Shown here: positions 44,501 through 52,782 of the stretch, piece by piece | Layout of the letters: every line of letters starts with the position of its first letter | Numbering within the stretch: the stretch's first letter is position 1 | NCBI GenBank assembly: GCA_022568135.1 | Contig: JADFFQ010000004.1 | Span: forward strand, 46,320 to 110,319 | Length of the DNA stretch: 64,000 nucleotides | Source: Planctomycetota bacterium | Lineage (GTDB): Bacteria > Planctomycetota > Phycisphaerae > Phycisphaerales > SM1A02 | Direction of reading: 5' to 3' | Program-made: the position numbers and the translations under genes | Notes under the pieces: generated by a model | Told to the model about the DNA's origin: nothing | What the model saw: only the letters and a program-made list of their open reading frames with translations | Databases searched by the model: none

Positions 44501-45239
44501 CCGGATCGACAACGACCTGGTACTGCTTGACGAACCCGCCGATTGAGGCGACCTCGCTCACGCCTTGGACTGCCGTCAGCTCATAGCGCAGGTACCAATC
44601 CTGGAGGCCGCGCAAGTCCGAAAGGTCCTGGCGGCTCAGCAGCAAGTTCGTGCCGTCGATCGGGCATGCGGTGCGATCCTCGCTGAACACGCGGCGATGG
44701 ACGAGGCGGTCGGGCTGAGCGCTGTCAGGCCGATCGGCGTGCCAGGCGTTCGTTTCCGGATCGTGCCAAAGACCGTTTGGATGCTTCGGACAATACTTGC
44801 CCGTCACCAGGACATACTCGAAGATCCAACCTACACCGGTGGCATCCGGGCCCAACTGCGGGCTGACGCCGCCCGGGAGTTTGCCGGATACGAAGTTCAA
44901 CTGCTCCAGGACCCGGCTGCGGGCCCAGTACAGGTCCGTGCCGTCCTCGAAGATGATGTACACGAAGCTCGTGCCGAACATGCTGTAGCCGCGAACGGCC
45001 TTGGCGTAAGGCACGGCCAACATGGCGGTGGTCAGCGGATAGGTGACCTGATCTTCGACGATCCGCGGGGCCTGGCCGGGATACTCGGTGCGGATGATCA
45101 CCTGGACATCCGAGAGGTCCGGAATCGCATCAACCTTGATGCGGAAGATGGAGAAGATCCCCCCGGCCACCAGGATGAAGGTCAACAGGAGAACCATCGT
45201 CCGGTTGCCAACGCACCACTCGATGAGCCTTGCGATCAT
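41532..45239 (-). CDS. cusA: Copper/silver RND efflux pump, CusA type
   Basis: Inner-membrane proton-driven pump of the tripartite Cus system, 1235 residues. It shows twelve membrane helices in the RND layout, KVDAIPDLSDVQVIIRTEYP at the start, PDATGVGWIFEYVLV, GGLAIAIGVMVDSSIVMVEN in helix 4 and GLDAEMGLVLLLYLDL in the second half. RVRPITMTTMTTFIGLLP is also typical. Residues about 148-203 are an insertion absent from ordinary CusA, with KYCPKHPNGLWHD and ACPIDGTNL, resembling a heavy-metal-binding motif. Last gene of the operon, 4 bases after cusB. Confidence 0.94.
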   Translation of the reverse strand: MIARLIEWCVGNRTMVLLLTFILVAGGIFSIFRIKVDAIPDLSDVQVIIRTEYPGQAPRIVEDQVTYPLTTAMLAVPYAKAVRGYSMFGTSFVYIIFEDGTDLYWARSRVLEQLNFVSGKLPGGVSPQLGPDATGVGWIFEYVLVTGKYCPKHPNGLWHDPETNAWHADRPDSAQPDRLVHRRVFSEDRTACPIDGTNLLLSRQDLSDLRGLQDWYLRYELTAVQGVSEVASIGGFVKQYQVVVDPVKLLAFNIPLAKIKTAIQRSNLDVGGRVIEMSETEYMVRGIGYLGTLTEEELAEVRAAGESIEDARTHRVLQELRRISLGATEQGTPTYLADVAVIRTGPEIRRGVVEWNGQGETVGGIIVMRFGENARTTIRSVRDKLAELEKGLPPGTAIEVGYDRSDLINRAVNTLSRTLIEEIIVVTLVCIVFLLHARSALVAVFVLPVGVLTSLTAMYLLDINANIMSLGGLAIAIGVMVDSSIVMVENAHKHLEREKNRIAAGDQPRLRTAVIAQAAKEVGPALFFSLLIITVSFLPVFALAEQSGRLFKPLAYTKTFAMAAAAILAVTIIPVLMVYFITERVVPATIGRIKRAAMYSAAIFGPAILVALLPFAQLAAYRWWLALGWVVLSGLVILPQRISREERLPLSRILHWIYAPLFALVMRLRWFALPAVVGLIAVTLWPLSRLGSEFMPPLEEGDLLYMPTTDPGISMTKARELLQQTDKLIMQFPEVQTVLGKIGRADTATDPAPPSMLETTITLHRDKELWRHVPIRRFYRHWPGWLKWLPSTIRPETRTITVNELVYGYEWPDGTHVPGLNEIIQIPGLTNSWTMPIKTRIDMLSTGIKTPVGIKVMGPDLATLADLASQIAQVVKTAPGTGAYTTSAFAEKSVGGNYLDINIDRDEIARYGLTVGDVQDVIMSALGGMNVSWTVEGLERYPINVRYPHELRDNIPALKQTLVATPMGAQVPLTQLASFEIHKGPPMIKSENARLTSWVYVDIAGIDVGTYVKNAQRAVAERVKLPPGYNVIWSGQYEYMQAARERLLLIGPIAGVLIVLLLYIATRSWLRVGIVLLAVPMSLIGAFWLLYLLDYNLSVAVWVGIIALAGLDAEMGLVLLLYLDLSFERFKSDGRMRNVNDLWLAVYDGAVQRVRPITMTTMTTFIGLLPLLWASGAGADTMRRLAAPMIGGLITGYVGVLLIFPVVFYIAKRISLRREFARIAAQPAVDPAPTG

Positions 45240-45243
45240 GGGT

Positions 45244-47166
45244 CTATTCCGTAGGCTCCGATCGGCCGGTGACAGGCAAAATGGTGCGCACATCAAAGCA
45301 AGTGAGCATCATCGAGCCGTAGAACGGATTGCGCACGTCGCCTTTGGGTTGCAGCCAGATGCTGCCGCCCTCCTCAGAGCGGTACATCGGGCAGTGCAGT
45401 TGGTGCACCTGGGTGGGATACGACGGCGGCACGCCGGTCGCTTTGATGAGCTTGGCCAGCGCGGCGCTGAGGTCGGCGAACTGCAGCCGGGCCTGCTCCA
45501 GGTCTGTTTCGTCAACCAACTCCAGGGCTATGCTGCGGACCGTGGCCACCTCGTCGTGTTTGCGCCAAAACTCTTCGTCGTCGGGAATCTCAACGTCCAG
45601 CAGGACATCAACCGCCCCGGCAATGCGGCCCGCGACAGGCGAGAGGTCGCCGACTGAATCGCCGGCGAAGGTATCGCCGAGGGCAAAGTAGCCGTCGAGG
45701 ATTTCAACGATGGCGTCGGCAGCGGCGTCGGGTAGAGCGCTCAGTTGGCTAGGCCCAGCTACGACACCGACGGCTTCCTGCTCGCTGGCCGGCTGGCCCT
45801 TGATCATCTTGGCCAGCGCTTCGCGGATGTTCGCTTCGCTATCCAGCAGGAACTGGCCGCTGGTGACCACCATCTCACCGGGCATGAGCCCATCGAGGAT
45901 TTCGATCATGCCGTCGTCAGTTTCCACCCCGACTTGGACCTCGCGCGGCTCGAAGCGCCCCTCGCCTAGACTGACATAGGCGATCCGCCGCTTGCCGGTG
46001 TCCATGACCGCTGCCCGAGGGACAAGTGTGCGCGACTGGGCCAGCGTTCTCTGGAGCTTGATGTTTGCGTACATCCCGGGCTTGAGCAGGCCGGTGGGAT
46101 TGTCGAACTCCAGCCGGACGTTGATCTGCCTCGTCTTCTTATCGAGATACGGGTAGATGAAGATCACCTTGCCCTGGAAGGTCCGGCCAGGGATATACGA
46201 CAAGGTCATCACCGCTGGCTGCCCGACCTCGACGAAGGGCAATTGGTATTCGTACAGCGAGACCATAATCCAGACCGTGGAAAGGTCTGCGATCCGGTAG
46301 ACCTGCATACCGGGGTCCACCCTCATGCCCTCGTTAGCGTGTTTGGCGATGACCACGCCCCGGTGCGGGCTGACGATGGTCATGGTCTTGGCGGGCTTGC
46401 CGCTACGCTGCAGCGCCTCGATCTGCTGGGGCGTGACGTCGAAGTACTCCAGCTTGATCCGGGCCGCTTCAAGCAGGTCTCGGGCGCCGGCTGCCGCATC
46501 CGGCAAAAACTCGGCGCCAATTCGGTCCTGGTTGTCGTATGCCAGCAGGTATTCCTGCTGGGCCGCATACAGATCGGGGGAATATATTTCAAACAGAGGC
46601 TGGCCCGCCTCGACTTCCTGGCCGAGGTAGTCCACGTAGAGCTTCTCGATCCAGCCGGATACCTTGATGTTGACGTCGCGTACCCCCGTCTCGTCGTAGT
46701 CCACCGAGCCGACTGTGCGTATCGTGCGCACCAGCGGGCCCCTCGTGACGGGCTCGATCCGCACGCCGATGTTCTGCACCACAACCGGGTCGATGGCGAT
46801 CTCACCCGTGAACTTCTCCGGATCCAGCGGCACCAGGTCCATGTGGCAGATGGGGCACAGACCCGCCTCGGGAACGATCACCCACGGATGCATCCCGCAG
46901 GTGTAGTACCGCCAGTCGTCTTCTTCGGCGGCCGCGACGGGTTGCTCGCCAGTCAGCAAAGTACGGATGCCTTGATTGGCGTCTTGTAATGGTGCACCGA
47001 AGAACACGCCCAGCACAAACGCCGTCCCGCAGAGTAGAAGCAGCGCCACCACCACCCCCAAGCAACCAAGCAGCCGCCCAAGGCTTGGCCCAGGCGGGCG
47101 CGCGGCCGCTTGCGGCTTCGCCGTCTCATCGCGCTTGGTCGTACCCTGGTCCTGAGTTTCGCTCAT
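45244..47166 (-). CDS. cusB: Cus efflux membrane-fusion protein, CusB type
   Basis: Periplasmic adaptor linking CusA to the outer-membrane channel, 640 residues. After a membrane helix (about residues 30-55) comes a heavy-metal-binding domain YYTCGMHPWVIVPEAG...CPICHMDLVPL. Then follow the adaptor domains (VSGWIEKLYVDYLGQEVEAG, SPDLYAAQQEYLLAY, SPHRGVVIAKHANEGMRV). The C-terminal 170 residues are a DUF3347-like metal-binding extension with HCPMYRSEEGGSIWLQPKGD. The ATG overlaps the cusC stop (ATGA). Confidence 0.93.
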   Translation of the reverse strand: MSETQDQGTTKRDETAKPQAAARPPGPSLGRLLGCLGVVVALLLLCGTAFVLGVFFGAPLQDANQGIRTLLTGEQPVAAAEEDDWRYYTCGMHPWVIVPEAGLCPICHMDLVPLDPEKFTGEIAIDPVVVQNIGVRIEPVTRGPLVRTIRTVGSVDYDETGVRDVNIKVSGWIEKLYVDYLGQEVEAGQPLFEIYSPDLYAAQQEYLLAYDNQDRIGAEFLPDAAAGARDLLEAARIKLEYFDVTPQQIEALQRSGKPAKTMTIVSPHRGVVIAKHANEGMRVDPGMQVYRIADLSTVWIMVSLYEYQLPFVEVGQPAVMTLSYIPGRTFQGKVIFIYPYLDKKTRQINVRLEFDNPTGLLKPGMYANIKLQRTLAQSRTLVPRAAVMDTGKRRIAYVSLGEGRFEPREVQVGVETDDGMIEILDGLMPGEMVVTSGQFLLDSEANIREALAKMIKGQPASEQEAVGVVAGPSQLSALPDAAADAIVEILDGYFALGDTFAGDSVGDLSPVAGRIAGAVDVLLDVEIPDDEEFWRKHDEVATVRSIALELVDETDLEQARLQFADLSAALAKLIKATGVPPSYPTQVHQLHCPMYRSEEGGSIWLQPKGDVRNPFYGSMMLTCFDVRTILPVTGRSEPTE

Positions 47167-48629
47167 CGCTTGGTCTCCAACTCTGCCGGCGGTCCGCGAC
47201 CGGGGGCGGCGGGTTGCTCTGAGGATCGGCCCGTGCGGTCGAGATCCTCGCCCACGGCCTGTTGCAGCTCGGCGAAGCTCTGCTCCAACTGGGCCAAGCT
47301 CCGGTGGTACATCAGCTGAAAGTCCAGCAGCCGGCGCCAGTTGTCCACGAGGGTGAGGAAATCAACCTTGCCCGCCTGATAGCTGCCCAGCGCCGAATCG
47401 ACCGTCTGCCGGGCCTGAGGCACAATCACGTCGCGGAAAAGGATGACCAGTCGCTGCTGAGTGTCCACCTTGACGAAGGCGTCCTCGACACGGAACGCGA
47501 CGCGATTGCGGGCCTCACGCAGCTCGGCGAGGGCCTCCATGACACCGCGCGTTGCCTCGCGCTCAGCGGCGTCGAGCTTCTCCTGCCAGATGGGAAGGTT
47601 GACGCCCAGGCCAACCCACCATTGGTCGTCGCCGTTGGCGATCGGAGAAAGGCCCTCGTCATCCACGAGGTTGTAGTTGAAGCTGACGGTGAGGTCCGGC
47701 CAACGCCCAAGCTTGGCCAGCTGCAGGCGTTTACGGAACGCCTCGATTCGCTGGTGAACCTTTCGGATCGCCGGGTTCGCGAGGTCGGCCGTCGCCAACA
47801 GCGGATCGAGCTCAAGCGTCAGCTCGTCCGGATCGATCGGCGGCGGTTCCGGAAGCGTGGCGGTGACTTGACGATCGATCAGGCGGTTGAGCATCGCCAC
47901 CGCAGTGGACCGGCGTTGGGCAAGGGTGATCAGCGTGTTCTCGACGTTGCTCAGCTCCACTGATGCCCGCAGTACGTCTTGCTGCGTGGCGGCGCCGGCT
48001 CGATACTTCGCCTCGGCGATCTGCTGGAACCGGGCCAACAACTGCCGGTTATGCGTGGTGACCTCGATGGCCCGGACCGTGAAGTAGTAGCTCCAGTACG
48101 CGCGACGGGTGTCGGCGATCACGGCCAGGCGCACATTCTCAAGATCGTGAAACGCCATGGACGTTTCGACGCCGGCGATGTCGCCCCGCGCTTGGAGCTT
48201 GCCGGGAAACGGCAGCTTCTGGCTAACGCCGGTCATCACCCGCACCTGCCCGGCTGCCGTCTCCGCCATCTCGCCAATCGGGGCGATGGTGAGCATCGGA
48301 TCGTCAAGACTCGTCACCTGTGGGATTCGATTGGCCAGCCTCCGCACCCGCTGCTGGGCAGCCTGCAGCGCGGGATTGCGCCGCAGCGCCAACCGTACGT
48401 AATCTTCCGGGCCGGCGTCATCAGGAATCTCCACGGACCCCGCAGAGTTGCTGGCGCGCGCGATTGGTGCGCCGGTCTGATCGGACCATGGCTGGGCGAG
48501 TTCGTCGGGCGACCAATCACGGTCGATCCACTCGCTGAACGGGCCGCCGTGACGCACGTTCCCGCAGCCCACCGCCGACGCAAACACCGCCGCACAGAAC
48601 AGATGAGAGAGACTTCGACAACGAGTCAT
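47163..48629 (-). CDS. cusC: Outer-membrane efflux channel, CusC/TolC type
   Basis: Outer-membrane exit duct, 488 residues. The signal peptide ends in lipobox ASAVG-C, as in lipid-anchored CusC. Two helical hairpin repeats follow (LALRRNPALQAAQQRVRRLA, AEAKYRAGAATQQDVLRASV, SALGSYQAGKVDFLTLVDNW), typical of the outer membrane efflux family. The ATG at 48627-48629 lies 16 bases after the stop of the metal-binding protein gene. The C-terminus is extended and polar. Confidence 0.9.
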   Translation of the reverse strand: MTRCRSLSHLFCAAVFASAVGCGNVRHGGPFSEWIDRDWSPDELAQPWSDQTGAPIARASNSAGSVEIPDDAGPEDYVRLALRRNPALQAAQQRVRRLANRIPQVTSLDDPMLTIAPIGEMAETAAGQVRVMTGVSQKLPFPGKLQARGDIAGVETSMAFHDLENVRLAVIADTRRAYWSYYFTVRAIEVTTHNRQLLARFQQIAEAKYRAGAATQQDVLRASVELSNVENTLITLAQRRSTAVAMLNRLIDRQVTATLPEPPPIDPDELTLELDPLLATADLANPAIRKVHQRIEAFRKRLQLAKLGRWPDLTVSFNYNLVDDEGLSPIANGDDQWWVGLGVNLPIWQEKLDAAEREATRGVMEALAELREARNRVAFRVEDAFVKVDTQQRLVILFRDVIVPQARQTVDSALGSYQAGKVDFLTLVDNWRRLLDFQLMYHRSLAQLEQSFAELQQAVGEDLDRTGRSSEQPAAPGRGPPAELETKR

Positions 48630-48645
48630 AACAGAGCCCTTGGGC

Positions 48646-49536
48646 CTAGTGGTCGTGGTCACCGTGGTCGTGGTTGTGCTCGTCGTTCTCACCGGTGTCC
48701 TCTTCGGGAGACGGCTTGTCGCCGAGCTGCTGCCACGCCTCGTCCAGCTTGGCGAGGTATGTCGCAGGATCCTTCCAGAAACCCCTTGGGCACCCGTTGC
48801 AGCAGAACCGCACCAGGCGATTGGCGGCGATGTAATCGACCGGCTTGCCCTTCGAGCCGAGCTTCATGCCGGAAATCATGCAGGTCGCAAGCGGATAGTC
48901 TTGCTGCTCCTGTGCGACGATCGCTTCGTCGAGCTTGGGGAGGAACTTCGCCGGGTCCTTCTTGAAGGCCCGTACGCACCCGTTGCAGCAGAAGCGCACA
49001 AGCCGGTTGTTGTGGACGCGATTCACCGGCTCGCCCATGGACCCCAAGGCTTGCTCGGAGACCGGGCAGCTCGTCATTGGATACCGCGACAATTGCTGCT
49101 CGATGATCTTCTGATCAATCTTTGTGAAGTATGTCACCGCATCCGTCTCGAACTTGCTGATGCAGTCCTTGGAGCAGAAGCGGACCTCGCGGCCTTCGTG
49201 CATCATCACGATCGGCGGCCCCATATCTCCCAACCGAAGACCGGACACGATGCAGACCTCCAGCGGATAGGGATCTCCGACCTGCTCGGGGCCTTGAATC
49301 GTGATCTCTTTGCGGACGAGGTCCTCGCCGCACGCCGGGCAGGCGCCCTTATCCCGCAGGCGGAACTTCTCGTGCGCCGGACAGGTCCAGACCTGGATCA
49401 CCAGGGCGTCTTTGGCTGTTTCGCCGGCGTCAGGCTGGGTTGACTGAGCGAGAGCAAGCGGCCCCGCCGCCAGCATTGCGCCGATCACGGCGATGGGAAC
49501 CTTCCAATGTCGTGCATAGGCGTACTTGATGGACAT
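48646..49536 (-). CDS. Periplasmic multi-TRASH metal-binding protein
   Basis: A 296-residue exported protein that leads the cus operon. A signal peptide (about residues 1-30) is followed by a heavy-metal-binding motif WTCPAHEKFRLRDKG...CPACGEDL. Three YHS/TRASH-like repeats come next, each with a Cys pair: VRFCSKDCISKF, VRFCCNGCVRAF and VRFCCNGCPRGF. The C-terminus is acidic and His-rich (EHNHDHGDHDH). All elements fit copper or silver binding in the periplasm, probably to hand metal to CusB or buffer it. AAGGAG precedes the ATG. Confidence 0.85.
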   Translation of the reverse strand: MSIKYAYARHWKVPIAVIGAMLAAGPLALAQSTQPDAGETAKDALVIQVWTCPAHEKFRLRDKGACPACGEDLVRKEITIQGPEQVGDPYPLEVCIVSGLRLGDMGPPIVMMHEGREVRFCSKDCISKFETDAVTYFTKIDQKIIEQQLSRYPMTSCPVSEQALGSMGEPVNRVHNNRLVRFCCNGCVRAFKKDPAKFLPKLDEAIVAQEQQDYPLATCMISGMKLGSKGKPVDYIAANRLVRFCCNGCPRGFWKDPATYLAKLDEAWQQLGDKPSPEEDTGENDEHNHDHGDHDH

Positions 49537-49723
49537 TTCAGAATCTCCTTGTTCCATGCCAGTTGATGTTCGCAGCCGCGGACACATATTCGCGGGTGCT
49601 TTGCATCCAAAGTCTACGACGGTTTGTGGTTCTGCTCGGGCTGGGCACCGCCGCAATGAAACAGCATCACACCTGCACACAGTGGCGCAGGCATGGCGAG
49701 CAGCGGTGCTGCGATGGGTCGGA

Positions 49724-50227
49724 TCAGGTTGTCAGCAGGCAGCGCAACGCAAAAAGAGATTGCGCCGGTGGGCTGTGAGGTGAGCCGCGGCAGCTATTGG
49801 TGAGTTGCCTAGAAGTGCCGACTCCGAGGAGGGCCGGTGGCAGCTGAACCAGCATATCTATGGTCGCCTGAGTGTTCTTGGCCGGCGATGTCGCCATCGT
49901 TGCAACCGGCAGCGGCGCATCGGTCCAAGCGTGTGCGCACGCACACGCCGGCCAGCCATCCCGGCCGCTCTTGGGGCACCCCAAGCCACAGCCTGCTTTG
50001 GTCGGCGCGGCCTCCGGTGAGCATGAGGCATCAGGCGCCGTTTCTGCGCAACACGCCATCGGCCGAATGTCGGAGGGCTCAGCCGATTCGGTGAAGTCGA
50101 CGACGAAGGCCAGCCCGCCTCCTCTCTCGGCATCCGCGGCATTGGGCTGACAGCAGCATCGGTGCTCATGCGACCACGTCGCCACCAGCATCCCCGCCAA
50201 CAGTCGCAACAGTTGTGATCCAAACAC
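49724..50227 (-). CDS. Cysteine-rich protein of unknown function
   Basis: About 167 residues if GTG at 50225-50227 is used; the frame is open to 50293. A hydrophobic start (QLLRLLAGMLVATW) is followed by Cys-rich stretches EHRCCCQPNAAD, RPMACCAETAPDASC, GCGLGCPKSG and WPACACAHAW. The cysteine content and the position 187 bases upstream of the metal-binding gene suggest a metal-related role. Start and reality are uncertain, as the right end is Ser/Arg-rich. Confidence 0.45.
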   Translation of the reverse strand: MFGSQLLRLLAGMLVATWSHEHRCCCQPNAADAERGGGLAFVVDFTESAEPSDIRPMACCAETAPDASCSPEAAPTKAGCGLGCPKSGRDGWPACACAHAWTDAPLPVATMATSPAKNTQATIDMLVQLPPALLGVGTSRQLTNSCRGSPHSPPAQSLFALRCLLTT

Positions 50228-50411
50228 CGGCTGCGGGCCTCCCTCGGACAATCCTATCCCTATGCTAACGTCGAACCTACCCGGACAATTCAATCGTAGT
50301 CGTGTTTTTTTCGCCGGGCCGTGCGACCCGATTCGCTTATCGGGGGTTGGGGTATGCGGTGCCGCTGTGGTGCCGACGGTGACGGGCGAGAGCCGCCGAT
50401 CAAAACCCGGC

Positions 50412-51851
50412 TCAGCCCCATTGGGCCAGGAGCGTCAGGAGGTCGAATATACCGACCTGACCATCGCCGTCGAGGTCTTGCAAACACCCGTCGCATGGTC
50501 CCCATTGCGCGAGCAGCGAGAGAAGATCGAGGATGCCCACGGTGCCGTCGCAGTTGAAATCCGCCGGCGGGATCGTGGGTGTTTCCGGGACAATCTTGTA
50601 GACCTCGCCGGCCGTGGTGCGCTCGACGATATAGATTTCGCCCGCCGCGTCCTCGCCGAACGAAGCGATGCAGCAGATGCTGAGGCCGCCGGGCGGGTCC
50701 AGTTCCGCCGTGCGGTCGGTGAACTGGGTGACCGATCCACCGACGACCTTGAACGTCCATATCCGCGCGCTGCCGAAGTCGCCAAAGAAGTAGGTGCCGT
50801 GCAGGCTGGGGATCGCGCAGCCGCGATAGACGTACCCGCCGGTGATCGAGAAGCCGACGGCGTGTGTGTATTCGTGAATGGGATTGACAAGCGTGGGATC
50901 ACCGCAACTGCACCCGTTGACTGTGCCCACGCAATCGGGGCTGACCGAGTTGGCGCACGCGGTACCTTCTTCGCAGTCCCAGCCATAGTTCTCGCCGCCA
51001 CCACTCGCAGCCGGCTGGTAGTCGATCTCTTCGCGCGCGTTCTGGCCGACGTCGGCGATGTACAGGTCGCCGGTCTCGCGGTCGAAGCTATTCCGCCAGG
51101 GGTTGCGCAGGCCGTAGGCCCAGATTTCATCGTCGCCCGTGACGCCGACGAAGGGATTGTCGGGTGGGATGGCATAGTTCCGGTTGATATCCTTCGGGAA
51201 GTCGTCCCCATCAACGTCGATGCGCAGCATCTTTCCCAGCAACTGGTCGGTAATGTCCTGCGCCCGCTGGCCGGGATCGCAGAAGAGGCCGCCGTCGCCG
51301 GTGGCGATGTAGAGATAGCCGTCGTTGGGGCCGAAGCCCATCCACCCGCCGTTGTGGTTGGTAAACGGCTGGCCGATGGTCAACAGCGTAAAGAAGCTGG
51401 CGGGGTCGGCGATATCCGGATTGCCCGAAACCGTGAAGCGGCGGATCGAGGTGTCGGAGGAGTTGTTGGTGTAGTTGACGTAGAAAAAGCCGTTGGTCTG
51501 GTAGTCCGGGTGAAAGGCGAGCCCGAGCAAACCGCGTTCGTCGAAGTTGTCGTTTGGCCCCCCCACGAAGGCATCAATATCCAGGAACGGCTCAGCCAGG
51601 ACCATCTTGGTCGCCAGATCGAGGATCTTGATCACGCCCCGCTGCTCGACAATGAACAGCCGCGAGAAGTCGCCGGGGGCATGGGTGGCAAACACCGGCC
51701 GGTTCAGCCCGCTGGCCACGCGCACGGTGGTCAGCGGTTCAATGCCGGCGCCAGCCGGACCGCCTTGGTCCCACTGGTGCGCCATTGCCGCGGTTACGCA
51801 AACCGCCCATGAGCACACGATCGTGCACGCAGAAGCAACTCGACGAAGCAT
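50412..51851 (-). CDS. Secreted glucose/sorbosone dehydrogenase-like protein with dockerin-like tail
   Basis: A 479-residue exported beta-propeller of the PQQ-dependent sugar dehydrogenase type. After the signal peptide (about residues 1-24, ending TAAMA) come LNRPVFATHAPGDFSRLFIV, FDERGLLGLAFHPDY, HNGGWMGFGPNDGYLYIATG, DEIWAYGLRNPWRNSFD and GGYVYRGCAIPSLHGTYFFG. The tail has two dockerin-like loops, DFNCDGTVGILDLLSLLAQW and DLDGDGQVGIFDLL, like the FG-GAP protein at 23832. Substrate unknown. AGGAA precedes the ATG at 51849-51851. Confidence 0.88.
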   Translation of the reverse strand: MLRRVASACTIVCSWAVCVTAAMAHQWDQGGPAGAGIEPLTTVRVASGLNRPVFATHAPGDFSRLFIVEQRGVIKILDLATKMVLAEPFLDIDAFVGGPNDNFDERGLLGLAFHPDYQTNGFFYVNYTNNSSDTSIRRFTVSGNPDIADPASFFTLLTIGQPFTNHNGGWMGFGPNDGYLYIATGDGGLFCDPGQRAQDITDQLLGKMLRIDVDGDDFPKDINRNYAIPPDNPFVGVTGDDEIWAYGLRNPWRNSFDRETGDLYIADVGQNAREEIDYQPAASGGGENYGWDCEEGTACANSVSPDCVGTVNGCSCGDPTLVNPIHEYTHAVGFSITGGYVYRGCAIPSLHGTYFFGDFGSARIWTFKVVGGSVTQFTDRTAELDPPGGLSICCIASFGEDAAGEIYIVERTTAGEVYKIVPETPTIPPADFNCDGTVGILDLLSLLAQWGPCDGCLQDLDGDGQVGIFDLLTLLAQWG

Positions 51852-52098
51852 GTGGGGGTTCCTTTCTTCTTCTCCTGGTGGGCGTCCCTACGAAGATAAG
51901 GCGCTCCGGGCGATGAGGCAAGGATGATATCGGTGAAATCCGGGCATTGATCGCGAGTTGTCTAGGTTGGGAGGTCTTCGAGGGATGCCGAACCGCTCCA
52001 TCGGGCCGGGATTGGCCGGCGGCGGGTCGGAGAAGCTCAACGATCGCCGTACTGATTCAAATCGCTGCAATCGGCCCGACAGGTCACCGCCTTGGTCG

Positions 52099-52569
52099 TC
52101 ATCCTTGATTGCCCGTCTCCACAGGATGGCCCAGGTCGGCCCAGGCCTGCAGCCCGCCGCGCAGTGTCCGCACATCCTTGAAGCCCAGTTCCAAAAGCCG
52201 CTTGCTCATCCCTTCGGCCTTGGGATCGTGGTAGTCGTCGCCGTAGACGATCAGCACGTCATACCCCTTGAGCTTGTCGTGGTCGGCAGTGATGTTCTGG
52301 AAGGGCAGACTGATGGCTCCAGGAATGTGGCCGGCGCGAAACTGAGATTCACTGCGCGGATCGACCCACGCCCCTGCAGCGTTCGAGCCCAAGTCGAGAA
52401 GCCTCTTCTGGCCGACGACCAGCTTCACCGCCTCAGCCGGATCGACCAGGACCAGATCGCGGTCGCTGGTGATGCGGTTTGTGCAGCCGCCCTCGGCCCA
52501 GAACGTGGACACCAAGAATGCTGCAATGACCCACCGAGCACGGGATGGACCCATACGAGTTCTCTCCAT
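52099..52569 (-). CDS. Rhodanese-like lipoprotein lacking the active-site cysteine
   Basis: A 156-residue exported protein with lipobox AEGG-C. It has the rhodanese layout: WVDPRSESQFRAGHIPGAIS, YDVLIVYGDDYHDPKAEGMS and LLELGFKDVRTLRGGLQAW. Where active rhodaneses have Cys after VVVY, this protein has Gly-Asp-Asp, so sulfur transfer is unlikely. It may bind a partner or ligand in the envelope. It is divergent from the DsbD alpha-like gene with 213 bases between. Confidence 0.8.
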   Translation of the reverse strand: MERTRMGPSRARWVIAAFLVSTFWAEGGCTNRITSDRDLVLVDPAEAVKLVVGQKRLLDLGSNAAGAWVDPRSESQFRAGHIPGAISLPFQNITADHDKLKGYDVLIVYGDDYHDPKAEGMSKRLLELGFKDVRTLRGGLQAWADLGHPVETGNQG

Positions 52570-52782
52570 AAGAGCCTCCGCTGGTGGCCGGGATCTGGCG
52601 CCGGCCGGTCGTGGCGGCGGGGAAGGAATAGGCACCATGATGGGCCCGTTGGTAGTCTACAGGACCCGCCGAACATCGTGCGATCCGGGTGGAATGTTGC
52701 GGCGTGCGGCGCATCTTCCTCTTGGGGAGGGGCGGTTTGCTGTCGGGTGCATCGCGTGGCGGTCGCGGTTTCGGAGCAGGAT

